From assembly GCA_024138025.1 (NCBI GenBank), contig JAMXBD010000111.1:1426001-1490000 (forward strand): a stretch of DNA of 64,000 nt. Reading direction: 5' to 3'. This DNA comes from Combretum micranthum. Its lineage: Eukaryota; Streptophyta; Magnoliopsida; Myrtales; Combretaceae. Position 1 is the first letter of the stretch; each line of letters starts with the position of its first letter. The notes beneath the pieces are model-generated. The model worked only from the letters and a program-made list of their open reading frames with translations. It had not been told where the DNA came from and made no database searches. Both the position numbers and the translations under genes were made by a program. Shown piece by piece: positions 12,901-24,189 of this stretch.

Positions 12901-13050
12901 GAATAGGGAGATAAAGAGAAAAGGGAAGTCCACGATCAGGGATATATCACAATGAGATAGATCTTAAAGACAAATCAACAAAAAATTGTTACACGGAATG
13001 TAGAAAGAAAGGACACAACATTAGAACATGTGCAAAGAAGTAGAAATGAA
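9919..13050 (+). pseudogene. Degraded Mutator-like (MULE) transposase
   Basis: This encoded the DDE transposase that would move the surrounding element in the nucleus. A possible start at ATG 9919 opens MDTKPLPLN. The N-terminal domain is readable at 10477-11150 (VSANGKILKNQEG, then SYDRAPISNMKV). The catalytic core at about 11770-12160 reads FWAFGPCIHAF, then SIDGTFLYDKY, DDLNQIVPSAFALADKES and WSWFLKKLKR, the classic MULE block. A SWIM-type region (12650-12760) reads CNKWQTFKIPCSQA, where the last metal-binding His is Gln. A zinc knuckle (12981-13043) reads CYTECRKKGHNIRTC. Many stops and frame changes make it non-functional. It continues into a plant mobile domain downstream. The family assignment is very secure; exon borders are not. 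Confidence 0.88.
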
Positions 13051-13339
13051 TAAGGTAAAAAAAATCTCAACTTTTTTATTGTTTAGCTTGAAAATATAAA
13101 TGTTCTAATATATAGTATATCTAATATCTCAAACAATTCTATAAAAATCTCAAATATTATTAATTTTGTTTTATTTGTATACAAATAGACCCTAGACCTA
13201 TAGACAGATCACTACTGACATAGCAAGATTCACATAAATCAAAGTCTATATGTATGGGAGATGTATGTAATTTCACTATATGATATATTAATATTATTAA
13301 TCTTATTTGCTTAATTATAATATAACTAATTTTTGCAAG

Positions 13340-14860
13340 AAATTAGTTTGATTCTGTATCATAGACGAGAGGCATCTTTGAAGAATGCTGATAACATGCG
13401 TAATGTGTATGATCCTAGGATGGATTTATTCTTACAGTAGGCTGGGTTTGATGGAGTAGCATGTTTGCCATTTATTTAGCTCGATTAAGCTCTGATTACA
13501 GCATTGATTGAAAGATGGAGACAGAAGACCCATACATTCCATATGACACATGGGGAGCTTGGATTAAAGCTATAGGATATACAACTATAGTTTGGTTTAC
13601 CTATAGATGGCAAAGCAGTCATAGGCTACGCATTACATGTCTGGGCAGACTTATCTGAGCGCCTATTGGGAATCAGGCTAGATGATGATAGCATAAAGGG
13701 ATAGAGATTTAAGATGACTTAGTTGAAGACACTCTTATTGACACGTCCATCACCAAGAGCTGATGATATATTGATACAGAGACACATAAGAGCATATATG
13801 TTATTATGTATAGGCAATTCAATCATCTTGTTAGTATTTAAATAGTTTTAATTTGAAAGATCGATATACAAATGTTTTCACCCTATATTCTGTTTTTGAT
13901 AGGTGGTGTACTATTTTCTAATACCTCTTGATCATTAGTTCATCTGATGTTCCTACTACTGCCAGAGGATATCCAGACGATATGTAGCTATAGTGGGGGA
14001 TCTACCTGTCTAGCATGGCTATGTAGGTATTTGTGCCGGGTAGCACATCTAGAGACATCAAAGATAGGAGGTGCACCTATTCTTCTATAGATATGAGCAT
14101 GGGATAGATTCCCACATCTAGCACCCATTTGGACTCAAACATGCACTGTACCTCAAGGACCATTAGCATGTAGATAGGATGAAGTATTTGACATCAAATA
14201 GAGTCCCATGCATGTTTTATGCATATATAGAGAGATGCTCGATCGACAAAAGCCCATAGAGGTGCTCTAAACTTATATTTACTTTAATATAATCCTTTAT
14301 ATAGTATATCAAGATGTTTTTATCTTCTACATATTTGCTAGACACCATATACTCCTGAGATCATATAGTCATTACCAAATATATGTAGGGAAGGGAGTGG
14401 TTATGGATGGCTCGTGTACCCATGATATGTTTTCATACAGTGGAGTGTCATCTTCCAGATAGGGTTACATGACAGTTTAGTGGGATCCAACGAATACCAT
14501 CAAACTTTGATACAGATCTAAATGGCATATGTAAGATAAATATGAAAGGAAAGCCAAATGAGGATTGAGCAATGAAGTATATGAGATATATAGCAGAGTG
14601 GGAGGACAGATGATAGAGACTTGTTCAGATTGAGCATGGTGACACCTTACCCAATTTATTCTATGTCGATTATTATGACTAGTATTACAAAGTCACACGA
14701 AAATACATAGATTTTTTAAGTTGCTCCATCTTTTGACTTGATGAGATACTCTACACCAAATTCACTACCACACAGCCAACTGCTGGTACTTCGCTTGCTC
14801 TCATCAAAGGTCCTCGTCTAGTACCATCGGACGTTGGAAAGAGTATTACATAGGTATTTA
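13340..14860 (+). pseudogene. Degraded plant mobile domain (PMD, aminotransferase-like) 3' to the MULE transposase
   Basis: Translation in one main frame gives YDPRMDLFLQ, AGFDGVACLPFI, ALITALIERWRQKTHTFHM, FGLPIDGKAVIGYALHVW, RPSPRADDILIQRHIRAYML (13400-13810). A second block at 13915-14255 gives LPEDIQTICSY, KIGGAPILL and AWDRFPHLAPIWTQ. A third at 14340-14850 gives MICFHTVECHLPDRV and FSGIQRIPSNFDTDLNG. This is the order of a plant mobile domain, found alone in host genes and fused to MULE or Ty3/gypsy proteins. Candidate introns lie at 13052-13338, about 13826-13901 and about 14262-14340. Same strand and short spacing suggest one MULE-PMD fusion gene. Most stops replace Gln or Trp codons. 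It cannot make a full protein. Confidence 0.82.
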
Positions 14861-15364
14861 TGAACAAAACTTATATTTGTTTAATTAAATAGAACAATTT
14901 AGATAATTTATGAAATACTAATCAAAATTAATAATATTTTGCAAGAGAAAAGAGAAAAAAGACCAAGAAATACAAGTAAAGATGTGATATACACAAAAAA
15001 AAAAAAAGAAGAAAGAAGAACTAGACTAGGAAAATAGATAGTAAAAATGTAATTAACACAATAGATAGTTGAATTGTATGTAATTTAAAACACTAGAATA
15101 ATGCTTTTTTGGATATATTTCTGTCCATATGTCATCGTCACTTTTTATATTTAAAGTATTGTAGTAATTTTTTGATGAAACAAATGACAAATTATTATTG
15201 TAATTTCATTAGGTTGAGACTTTAAATTGAAACTTGGTGATGATTGAGTATTAAGATCGATTAGATTGAAGGAATGAAATAAATTGACTGGATTGAATTG
15301 CTACATGTATATTATTACAAGTTTGTGAAAATTTTTTAGCTAGATGATGAAGGAATTGAAATTG

Positions 15365-15532
15365 GAATTGTAGCTACATGAATCGCACTTATGAAAGGGT
15401 GATTCCATTAATCACATTTCTAAAGGGCGATTCATGTGCTTTCACATGAATCGCTTCTTTTAGATGTGTTTCATGTATGATAATTTTACATCACGTAAAT
15501 TGCATTTAAGAGATGCGATTCTTTGTTGGTAT
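15365..15532. repeat. Right subterminal repeat array of the autonomous MULE
   Basis: Contains ATGAATCGC, GGTGATTCCATTAATCAC, GGGCGATTCATG, CATGAATCGCTTC and ATGCGATTC within 170 bases, matching the array at 8640-9135. TTAGATGTGTTTCATGTAT here parallels CTACATGTGTTTCATGTTT near 9060. Confidence 0.6.
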
Positions 15533-15904
15533 TTATGTAATTAATTTGTTTTAATTTGTATTTGTGTAATTTTTTTTTTATGAATTGGTAAATATACAAT
15601 TTTCTCTTTAGATATGATTCTTAAGTATGGGCATCATGGCATAAACTTGTTTCTTTATAAATTATCATGGAAACGAGTATAAATATATATTACTTTGACT
15701 TGCGCAGCCATCCATCCACTGGATTAAATATATATAACCGGTATTCAAAATATATGACAACATATAGTGAAAAATATGGAGTTTCGAGGCGCCAATATGG
15801 AAAACTTGATTAAGAAGGACCTTTTGGGTGGACAAAGTTGTTATGTTGATTGATGGTGGGTCAATTTGTATGTATCAACAATATGCCTTTTTATATATTA
15901 ATTT
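15533..15904. other. Spacer; possible right end of the MULE
   Basis: AT-rich. A terminus of the autonomous MULE is expected close to 15600, but no inverted match to the left flank is clear enough to call. Confidence 0.4.
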
Positions 15905-15996
15905 AGTTTTTTTTTTACATAACAACGGATGAAAAAGAGGATTTGAACCTAATATATATTTTTAATTGAAAAGATCAAGAATAATACTATTAGATT
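15905..15996 (-). mobile_element. Degenerate tRNA-derived SINE fragment
   Basis: On the minus strand an A-box-like stretch (near 15985) is followed by a perfect B-box GGTTCAAATCC (about 15941-15951). The unit ends in an A-rich tail, seen as TTTTTTTTTTA at about 15908-15918. The arrangement matches the better-preserved SINE at 51486-51643. No clear target duplication. Confidence 0.45.
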
Positions 15997-17414
15997 ATAT
16001 TCTTTATATATATATATATATATTTATTGAAGACAAAATAATGAGCCATTACTTAACGTTTGGTATCTGCTTTTTGTTGGCCCAACATGTTCCATTTCCT
16101 TTCCCGCAGCTTATTTCTTGTCATTGGCTGTCTAAAAAGATCTAGATATTAAATGTCAGGGTTGAATAATAAGAACCCAAATATTTTCCCCCCTTTTGCT
16201 TTGCTTGTACTTTTAAATGGTAAAAACAAGATATCAAAAGTGCACTGAGAACTTTAACTCCTATTTAGCCTCATATACTTTACATTTCATCCATTTGATT
16301 TGAAAAATTTTCAGCCATAGCTTAGAGAAAAATATCAAACTGTGCCGACACCGACAATTGTCCATCGAACCATAAACATTGTAAAACAGGAGTAGTAGTA
16401 CGGGTAGATATCGTGGGATTACCCAAAGAACTTAAAAGTGTCTTTGTTTTATGTGTATCTTCGGGTTCATTGTTTATAAAGGAAGGGATGTGATTAATTA
16501 TTGCAGTTATATTACGCGCCGACAAGAATTAGTTTAGGTTTAATGTATATGATATCACACACAAATAAACTAACTTAGATATTTACCAAAGTTCTAGTTA
16601 AGAATTCATAACAATAGGAAATAAGAAAAACTTTAGGTTTTAAAACAAATCATCAATAAAACTAGTAACAAAAGTCCTTTCAGGCTTGTTAGTGTTAAGG
16701 ACATAAATTAAAAACAATAAATAAGAACATATTTGACAACCCAAAAATCTAAAACAAATATTAACCAACAGAAAAAAAAAATCAAATAATACTAAAATAA
16801 ACTAAATGGCTACATAAATATGAAATCCATACAATCAGATGCACAAGTAACATTCTTATCTCTTTTGTAAATATCAACAACATTACTATAAGAATATGTA
16901 ATTTATACCAGTGATGATAATTAATTAGTTTGTGAGTGAACAATAATTAATAATGATATAATCATTCATTTGTAAACAATAATAAAATAATTGATAATAT
17001 TGATCAACTATTGGTAAAGATTCTATAAATTATTATAGTAGATGAGGGAATCTAATTGTAATAATTACTTGTGTGTAATATGCATTTTATACTATACATA
17101 ACTTCATAGAAGTAGCATAGCATTTACGCATAGAGATGACTTTTTGAAAAGAGGTAAGGAGAAGGAGTAAACAATCTTAAGGAGTTTGGACCTACATATA
17201 ACATAGGTGAAAGATCAATATATCATTAACCCCATAATTCTTGAGGACAAATGATGTGTTTTTCATTTTGAGTTTTGTTCAATCTTTCAGGATTGTAATT
17301 TGATAGTACATTGACGTTTCTCTCAATTTCATCATTCTACCAATTGAGGAGGAATTCCATAGTATTTATATACTTGATTATTGGCACTCCTATCAAATCA
17401 CTCGAATGATCAAC
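15997..17414. other. Spacer, no supported gene
   Basis: AT-rich; a (TA)n tract lies near 16008-16023. A minus-strand 67-codon frame at 16322-16525 has no recognisable features. Confidence 0.5.
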
Positions 17415-17594
17415 AACTTTTTCATTGATGGATCTTCTCATAAGCGCTTTTGAGAATGAATCGGCCAGTTAGATAATCGTCACTCCAAATCTACCATAAC
17501 AAAGAACTTTTCCATTGATGGATCTTCTCATAAGCGCTTTTGAGAATGAATAAGCTAGTTAGATAGTCTTCACTCCAAATCTACCATAACAAAT
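17415..17594. repeat. Two tandem copies of a 90-bp unit, possibly a copia pol remnant
   Basis: Copies at 17415-17504 and 17505-17594 differ at only a few positions. The minus strand can be read as LADSFSKALMRRSINEKVV, which faintly recalls the 'LADPLTKGL' C-terminal tail of copia RNase H. That similarity is weak, and no neighbouring RNase H motifs were found. The duplication is certain; the origin is not. Confidence 0.5.
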
Positions 17595-17735
17595 TTCTCA
17601 AGGTTATCCTAAGTATACCATTTGATTCCTCGAGTCTTGTCACAAACTCGAATTAATAATAGGCTTAGTTTAATATTTAATATAGCAAATTTTAGTATCA
17701 ATAGCAATGAATAATAATAATTAGATCATTAATAA

Positions 17736-17761
17736 TATAATAATAATAATAATAATAATAA

Positions 17762-17808
<47 letters not shown>
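17736..17808. repeat. (AAT)n/(TTA)n microsatellite palindrome
   Basis: About nine AAT units run directly into about fifteen TTA units. The tract is therefore a near-perfect inverted repeat able to form a hairpin or cruciform. Confidence 0.9.
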
Positions 17809-18837
17809 GCATTCATTGCAAGAGAAGTTGAAGTACTATATCAATAAATAAGTTAATTTAAAATAACATTAATTTACAACTAATAACATTAGCAAGATAA
17901 AAATTGATTTAATTCATTTGCTTTTTAAAGAAAATATATCTTTTAATTTATTTTTTATTAATTGATTAAACGATCAAATAAAAGTAAATTGATGATACGA
18001 TCAATTATTGTTATAATTTTCACCAATCAATCACTTTATGTTTTTTGACAAAAAAATCAATTTAAAATTTTTTAGATTAATTAAATTTAATATATTCTAT
18101 ATTTAGCTATTTAATTCACATTTATTTTGGAAGTCATCGAAAAGTAATTAGTAGACTACTTCAAATGTCATATATATTTGGAATAAACATATTAGGTTAT
18201 GAGAGCCAAGGGCGTTTCAATATCTATACTCCTCTTAACTAACCACTGCAAGTGAAATTTTTTTATAATAGTTATTTATATGAGCCAACCATGGGAATCC
18301 ACATTTCCGAAATTGGTTAGTCCAGGAATTACTACTTTTTTAGATATAGGGAAAAGGAAAAAAAAATATTATAATAAAAAAAAAACTAAAATGTTACTGT
18401 ATAAAATATTTTCAAAATAAGTAAGTTAAACTTGTCTTTTCAAGAGAAGATGAAAACGATTTTAGTAAACCTATCTTTTAACTTGTACAAATTCAAGATG
18501 CCTATTATTGAAATTATTTATCATCATACATCATTTTTAATTTATATGGATTAGCTAATCACCCCTATATGTAAATGTGTAACTATGAGGAAAAAAAAAA
18601 AGAAAAGGAAAAAGAAATATCTTCCCTTTCCGAGTTCCAAGGACTCAACAGAAACATGTGGTGCCATAGGATGGACCAAGACTTATATATATGGCGATAT
18701 AATAATTGCATTCAAAATTAGTATTTATTTGTGGAGGTGATTGTTGATGAAGCCAACAAGATGAAAGTCAAAGAAAAATTAAAAGGAACACTTTGTTAAA
18801 GAGCCATTATGCATATGTAAAAAAACTATATAAAAAC
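17809..18837. other. AT-rich spacer, no gene seen
   Basis: Homopolymer-rich DNA with no recognised feature. Confidence 0.55.
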
Positions 18838-19100
18838 TAATTTTACATATGAAAAAATTATAAATTATCCTTCTAAACTTTCATATCGGTGCGAATTCAC
18901 CCATTAAACGTTTGAAGTATATTTTTTTATTCTTTTAAACTTTTAATAATTAGTATAATTAAAAACAATTAACATTTTTTATTAAAATAATTGCAATTAA
19001 AAGTTTTGAGGGAGGATAAATACATAAATAGATTAAAATTTAAGAGATAATTTTCCGCCGGGGGGGGGGTGGGTGGGGGGTAATTCTCATATTTCCTTTT
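18838..19100. mobile_element. TIR-bearing MITE, MULE-like, carrying a G-rich insertion
   Basis: The left arm (about 18850-18910: AAATTATCCTTCTAAACTTT, then GCGAATTCACCCATTAAAC) is repeated in inverted orientation at about 18992-19045, with scattered changes. The outermost bases on the right are interrupted by a G-rich tract. No 9-bp duplication was found, so MULE affinity is tentative. A further inverted relative lies near 19400-19480. Confidence 0.4.
19060..19080 (+). other. G-quadruplex-type tract
   Basis: Ten G, T, three G, T, six G: a perfect G3+N1 quadruplex pattern inside otherwise very AT-rich DNA. Confidence 0.85.
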
Positions 19101-22100
19101 TTGTCAATGGAAAAAATTAATTATCTTTAATTACGCTAATTATTGAAATTTTATTCTTAAATTGATTGAATAAAATTGATCTTAAACTAATACTGATACG
19201 ATATAGATAAGTTATAGATGTTGATCTGATACTGATATAGATACTGATAAAAATCTAACAATCCAAACAGACCTACTCGGTAGAGATTCCAGTGAGTAAA
19301 ATGTGGTGGTCGTTAATTATTTGTTTTCCGTAGGTTTAAGTGAAGGCGTGAAGGCATGGATGTTTGTTATGCAGGTTCACACCCATCCTTATGATGCATA
19401 TATGACTATATATATGAAAAGTTTAGAAGATAAATTCATACATAAACAAAAGTTTATAAGATGAATTGTAATTTTCCAATTTATATTTTCACATACGTTT
19501 ATCCTGACATCCATTTAATATGAAAATATATATTTTTGTTATTAAATAAGTTTAACAAGCTATCGAGGAAGGTTCCTTGTCAAACTGTTAATAAAAAAAA
19601 TTTAATTAATTAATAAATAAACAAACAAGCTTATGGTATGATGAGATGACAGTAGTGCTGATAAATAAGGCAAATATAAATACAATAGTAGATGGCGTGT
19701 GGAGACCGCTACGCTAACTAAGACTAATGCATAATTCCAGGCATATAGCATGGAATACAAAGTTGTGATTTGTGAATACTGAATAATCATAACCTTAAAA
19801 GTCTTAAGTCAAAATGTTAGAATCTTCATATGACTTACTTCCTTTGATCACAGATCACCACCGCACCTATATACACCACAAGAACAAGAAAGATCCACCA
19901 AACATCTAGAGTTTCTAATTGGCGGACCAGATGATGGCAGGCCAGATATATGAAAACAAAATTACCCGGAAAACAAAATTACCCATTAGTAATGATATAA
20001 GGCATGTAATATTTGGTAATGGATAAAGCTGGAATTCAACAAAGGTTAAAAAGAGCTAATAATAATTTTTTTATATATTATTCCATAATATAATTGTGAT
20101 TATGGGTATTTTTGACCAAAAAAAATTACATTGTAAGAAGTACAGCAGTTTCTCTTGTCAAGGAAACAAATGAAAATATTTTACATTAAATGGATTACGT
20201 ATAATTTAAGGTATAAATTTTTGCATACCAAATTAAAAAATCAATAATTCACAATAATAGCTAATAAATATAAAAAAACAATTCAATTCTAGATTGTCTA
20301 ACTCAGCAGTTTGGATGGTATTTTATTGTGTTCAATGCAATGAGCTATGTATTATAACGTTGTTATGTCCACACTTTCAAAGCGAAGGAAAATTGTATCA
20401 TCTCGTCGTTAATTTTGACAAGATGGATCCTATTATCATCCAATAGCTCATTCCATACCCAACTTTAATTGAATAATTAAAATAGTTAATATTCCATTTA
20501 CTATATTTATTGTAATGATTAGATTAGTAACAGGATGATCTCATCGATGGGATCATAAAAACTCTATCAAAATGATGGTACTACCATGCTAAATTAAACT
20601 CCAACTTACTTAGCCCGGACTGATGTTTTGTTGGCTATCATTATAGCTATGTTGAAATTGATCATTTGACATCCATTATTGTTTTATAAGTCCAGCAAAA
20701 TGCTTTAGCTTAACTTAACAACGTTTCTGTTCTCAACATGAGCTCAAGTTTGTTCTCAGTACTTAGACTACAAACCTAATAACCCTTTTTCAAGGAAAAT
20801 TGTCACTTACCGAATGGAGCTTACCCATGTAATTACCGAACACCTCAACTTAACTTAATGAAGCCCATATACAATGATTGATCTTGGATCATCCAGAGCA
20901 AAATTGCATGAGTATATTATAGATATATATATATTTCATGCCCACTACGTCAATAAAATTCAACACTTATTTGAAATCACTGTAGTAAGCCTATTTTTAC
21001 TAGCACATTCAAATGATTAGATAAATAGTTAATATATATTGTAATTCTTTCGACCTAATTAATGTTTGCATGCAATTAGCAGGTACCCATGTCTTTAAAT
21101 CACCTTCGGAAAAAGACAAAAAAAAAAAGTGAAAAAGGCAAGTAGACTTTACCTCAGGAAAAGTAGTTTCAAACAATAATAAAATATCAAATCCAGACCC
21201 CACACCTGTAAGGAATTCAGTTACCCCGGAATTTATGAACAGGCACGGTTTTCTTGTCATGATTTTACGCTCAGCGTCGGTAGAAGGCAAGTGAGGGCTT
21301 TTGCCCTAAATGTGTGGCCCCAAATTCTTTAGGATCAAAGACCATGGAATAACGAAAGAGAGAAAATATAAACCACAAAAAGTTAAATAAATATATATTT
21401 TCCATATATACTAATGGTGAATACCTTAACTAAAAACATATCAAGGATTAAGATTCATATTTCACCAAAAGCTAAGAAAGAGAATAAATTTATTATTATA
21501 AAATCATCGGATTAGTACATTGATCGTGCTGTTTTTAACTCATTACAGATCAATACCAACTGGGTTATCCTTTTCTTGCTCCTATCATCCAAAGAGATAA
21601 AAAAGAAAGAAAAAAGAAAGAAACAGAAAACTTTAACATTCACATGGTTGGCCCATTTTACTTCCCTACATTACCTTCCATGGCTAGTCTTGTCCAGTGG
21701 CTCCACTATCCTAATATTCATGGCCCTCTTGCTTGACACTTGCTGTCTCTGTTATTGTTTGGTAGTTACAAGCTCTAAATGGTACCAACCGTTAATGAAT
21801 TAAAGAGTAGGGACTCACCAGTTTAGACTAAATGATCAAACTTGTACTCTAAAAGATGCCAATGTATAGATATTGCTGGGTAAAAATAATTATATGTTTA
21901 CTGTTGTAAAAAGCCTGTGGTTCAACTGATTTATGAAATCTTTTACAGCTTTAAAGTGCATTTGTGTGTGTGTATATATATATATATAAATAGATCTATA
22001 TATATTTAGAAATGTTGCATTTATATACCAAGATGGCAAGATGTTTAAACGTGGTGATATAAGTTCTATTCCCATACCGACAGTTGCAAATTCCTTGCCT

Positions 22101-22263
22101 GGAAGTTAAATTTAAGGTTGGATGTTTAGATTTTTGGTTTGTTTGACCCAGATTCCAGTTCACGTCTTCTAGTTTATTGACTTTTAATTCATTTACTAGA
22201 GGCAGCTCACCCTTAACACTTACATCTATAAATAAAATATATATGCGGAAAATCTTATTGCTC
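19101..22263. other. Spacer with one MITE fragment
   Basis: At about 19150-19272 there is a fragment of the 'gatactgatatagatactga' family ending in ATCCAAACAGACC, related to the MITEs at 2293 and 29344. The rest is AT-rich with no supported gene. Minus-strand frames at 19602-19790 and 21009-21290 and a plus-strand frame at 21576-21803 show no domain. The last is built largely from a lysine-coding A-rich tract. Confidence 0.5.
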
Positions 22264-22905
22264 TATCCATTATTTAATAGTTTAGATTCAAACCTAATTA
22301 TATTGGATCATAGACTAATCAAGTCCGTATTTACAAGTTAATCAAAATTAGGAAGGTACCAATGCAATTTGATTATTCTATCATCTCCCTATCATTTTGA
22401 CTTCATCTTTTTATTATTTTCAAATAGATTATTTATGAAAAATAGATGCTAATTACAAATAGATATTTTTATTCATAAATTGATTAAATAAATAAGAAAC
22501 TTATATAAAATAGATATGATACAGATACGGATGAAAAACAAACCATCCAAATAGACTCGTTGGTTATTCAATAGTTCAGATTCAAACTTAATTGTAATTG
22601 TATTATTGAAATACTTAATATATCAATTATTATATTTATTTTAAATGATTAGATCATCGACTAAATGAGTCTGTGCTTAAAAGTTAATCAAAATTAGGAA
22701 GGTGCAAATGCAATTTGATTGTTCCTTAAGGTATGCTTATTTCATCATCTTTCTATTATTTTGACTTTATTTTTTATCATTTTCAAATAGACCATTTCTA
22801 CAAAATAGATATGAATAAAAAATAGATATTTTTACTCATTAATCGATTAAACAAACTAGATACTTATATGAAACGAATATGATACGGATACTCGAATCAA
22901 ACCCT
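22264..22905. repeat. Tandem pair of about 300-340-bp units containing a MITE-like core
   Basis: Units at about 22264-22560 and 22561-22905 share the same order of blocks: AGATTCAAACCTAATT, then AGTTAATCAAAATTAGGAAG, CAATTTGATT, TTTTCAAATAGA, ATAGATATTTTTA and GATACGGATA. They differ by small indels. The second half of each unit belongs to the Tourist-like family seen elsewhere in the window. Probably an old segmental tandem duplication. Confidence 0.65.
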
Positions 22906-23342
22906 AAAATGAAAGTTCTCTTCATGGAATCATCAAACACTGCATTATAGTGTCAAGTAAGTTTCTCATCTCTTATCTGGAATTTTTTTATCAATTGGGA
23001 AGGTCAGATGCCTTTCTTGTATAGAAGGACGCTAAATTTTGCCTTGGGAAGCCACCGATTTTCATGAAAGTGCAAACATTTATTGCATCTCTGTTGTTTT
23101 ACTTTGGGGCGTTATTGACTGTGACAATTGCACACCAAACAAATTAAATAAATTAGGAAAAAAACAACTAAGTACCATAAATTACTTAGGTCGTGAGGCC
23201 AAGTACTGTAGCATATCAATGTAGATGCAATTTCCACCAGGAAAACCTTCTTTGTCTTACTAATTTATATAGTGGACAATGTTAAGACCACTGTTCAAAT
23301 TATTTATTTATTTTTAATCGTGTTTGTAAAATTGAAAGTTGT
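22906..23342. other. Spacer, no supported gene
   Basis: A 61-codon plus-strand frame (23039-23224) has no recognisable motif. Confidence 0.5.
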
Positions 23343-23345
23343 TAA

Positions 23346-23603
23346 CCCTGTGTTCCGCAACTTTGTGCGCAGCGGAAAGTGGCGGAAACAAGCAAAAAGA
23401 AAAGGATGGAAATGTTCTTTTCGTTTTCTTTTTAATTTTGGGTGAAAGATTTTGTGAGTTAAAAACTTAATTATTTCTTCTTTTTTTTTCCCACTAGATT
23501 CCACCGCTTTTCACTCTCATTTATAATTGTAACCATAAATAAGAAAATATTTCTCTTCATTTTCATCTATTTTTACTGCTTTCCATCATTGTCAAACACG
23601 GTG
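23346..23603. mobile_element. Tourist-like MITE with TAA duplication
   Basis: The ends CCCTGTGTTCCGCAAC and (reverse complement) CACCGTGTTTGACAAT are inverted relatives. The arms continue with similar purine-rich sequence. TAA flanks both ends (23343-23345 and 23604-23606), as expected for PIF/Harbinger-related MITEs. A 66-codon minus-strand frame inside it is fortuitous. Confidence 0.5.
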
Positions 23604-23606
23604 TAA

Positions 23607-24189
23607 ATGTTGTAAAGTTTTGTACAAATTTTATATTTCAAATCTAAAGTTGCTGGATGTATTAAATTATTTTTTTAGCTTACAATCATCGTCATAGCCA
23701 AAAGGATAAGATATAATATAATAAATTTGAATGATTATAAGATTAAGTAATTTCATTATTAATTTAAAAAAATAAAAAGTAATTTTTATGGGAATGATTC
23801 CAATTCCAAGCACGTTAGTGGCAACTCAAATAAAGAAAGAAAAGACTGCGTAGAAAGAGAGAGAAAAAAAATTTTGCCCTTTGTAAAGTTTCAAATGGAG
23901 ATTCTCAATACGATATATATTCTTATTCCTTCTTGTCATTTAAGTTTTACTTTTATTTTATTCTTGGCAGTGGCAGACATTCCCTTTGGTCAATGTAGCG
24001 GAGTTGTTGGTGTTTATATATATTTTTTTAACGGTTTACTTCAGTGGAAATTCTAAATATATAATCTAAATATTCCATTGTGTTTCATCCTTAATCATGG
24101 CAGTGTCAATATATCCATGTTGATCAATATATCGTACTCATTTCAAATAATGGAATGTTACAACTTTTCAAATTTTTTTTTTTTTTAAA
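23607..24189. other. AT-rich spacer
   Basis: No supported gene. The 60-codon frame at 23874-24056 is a chance open frame. Confidence 0.5.
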
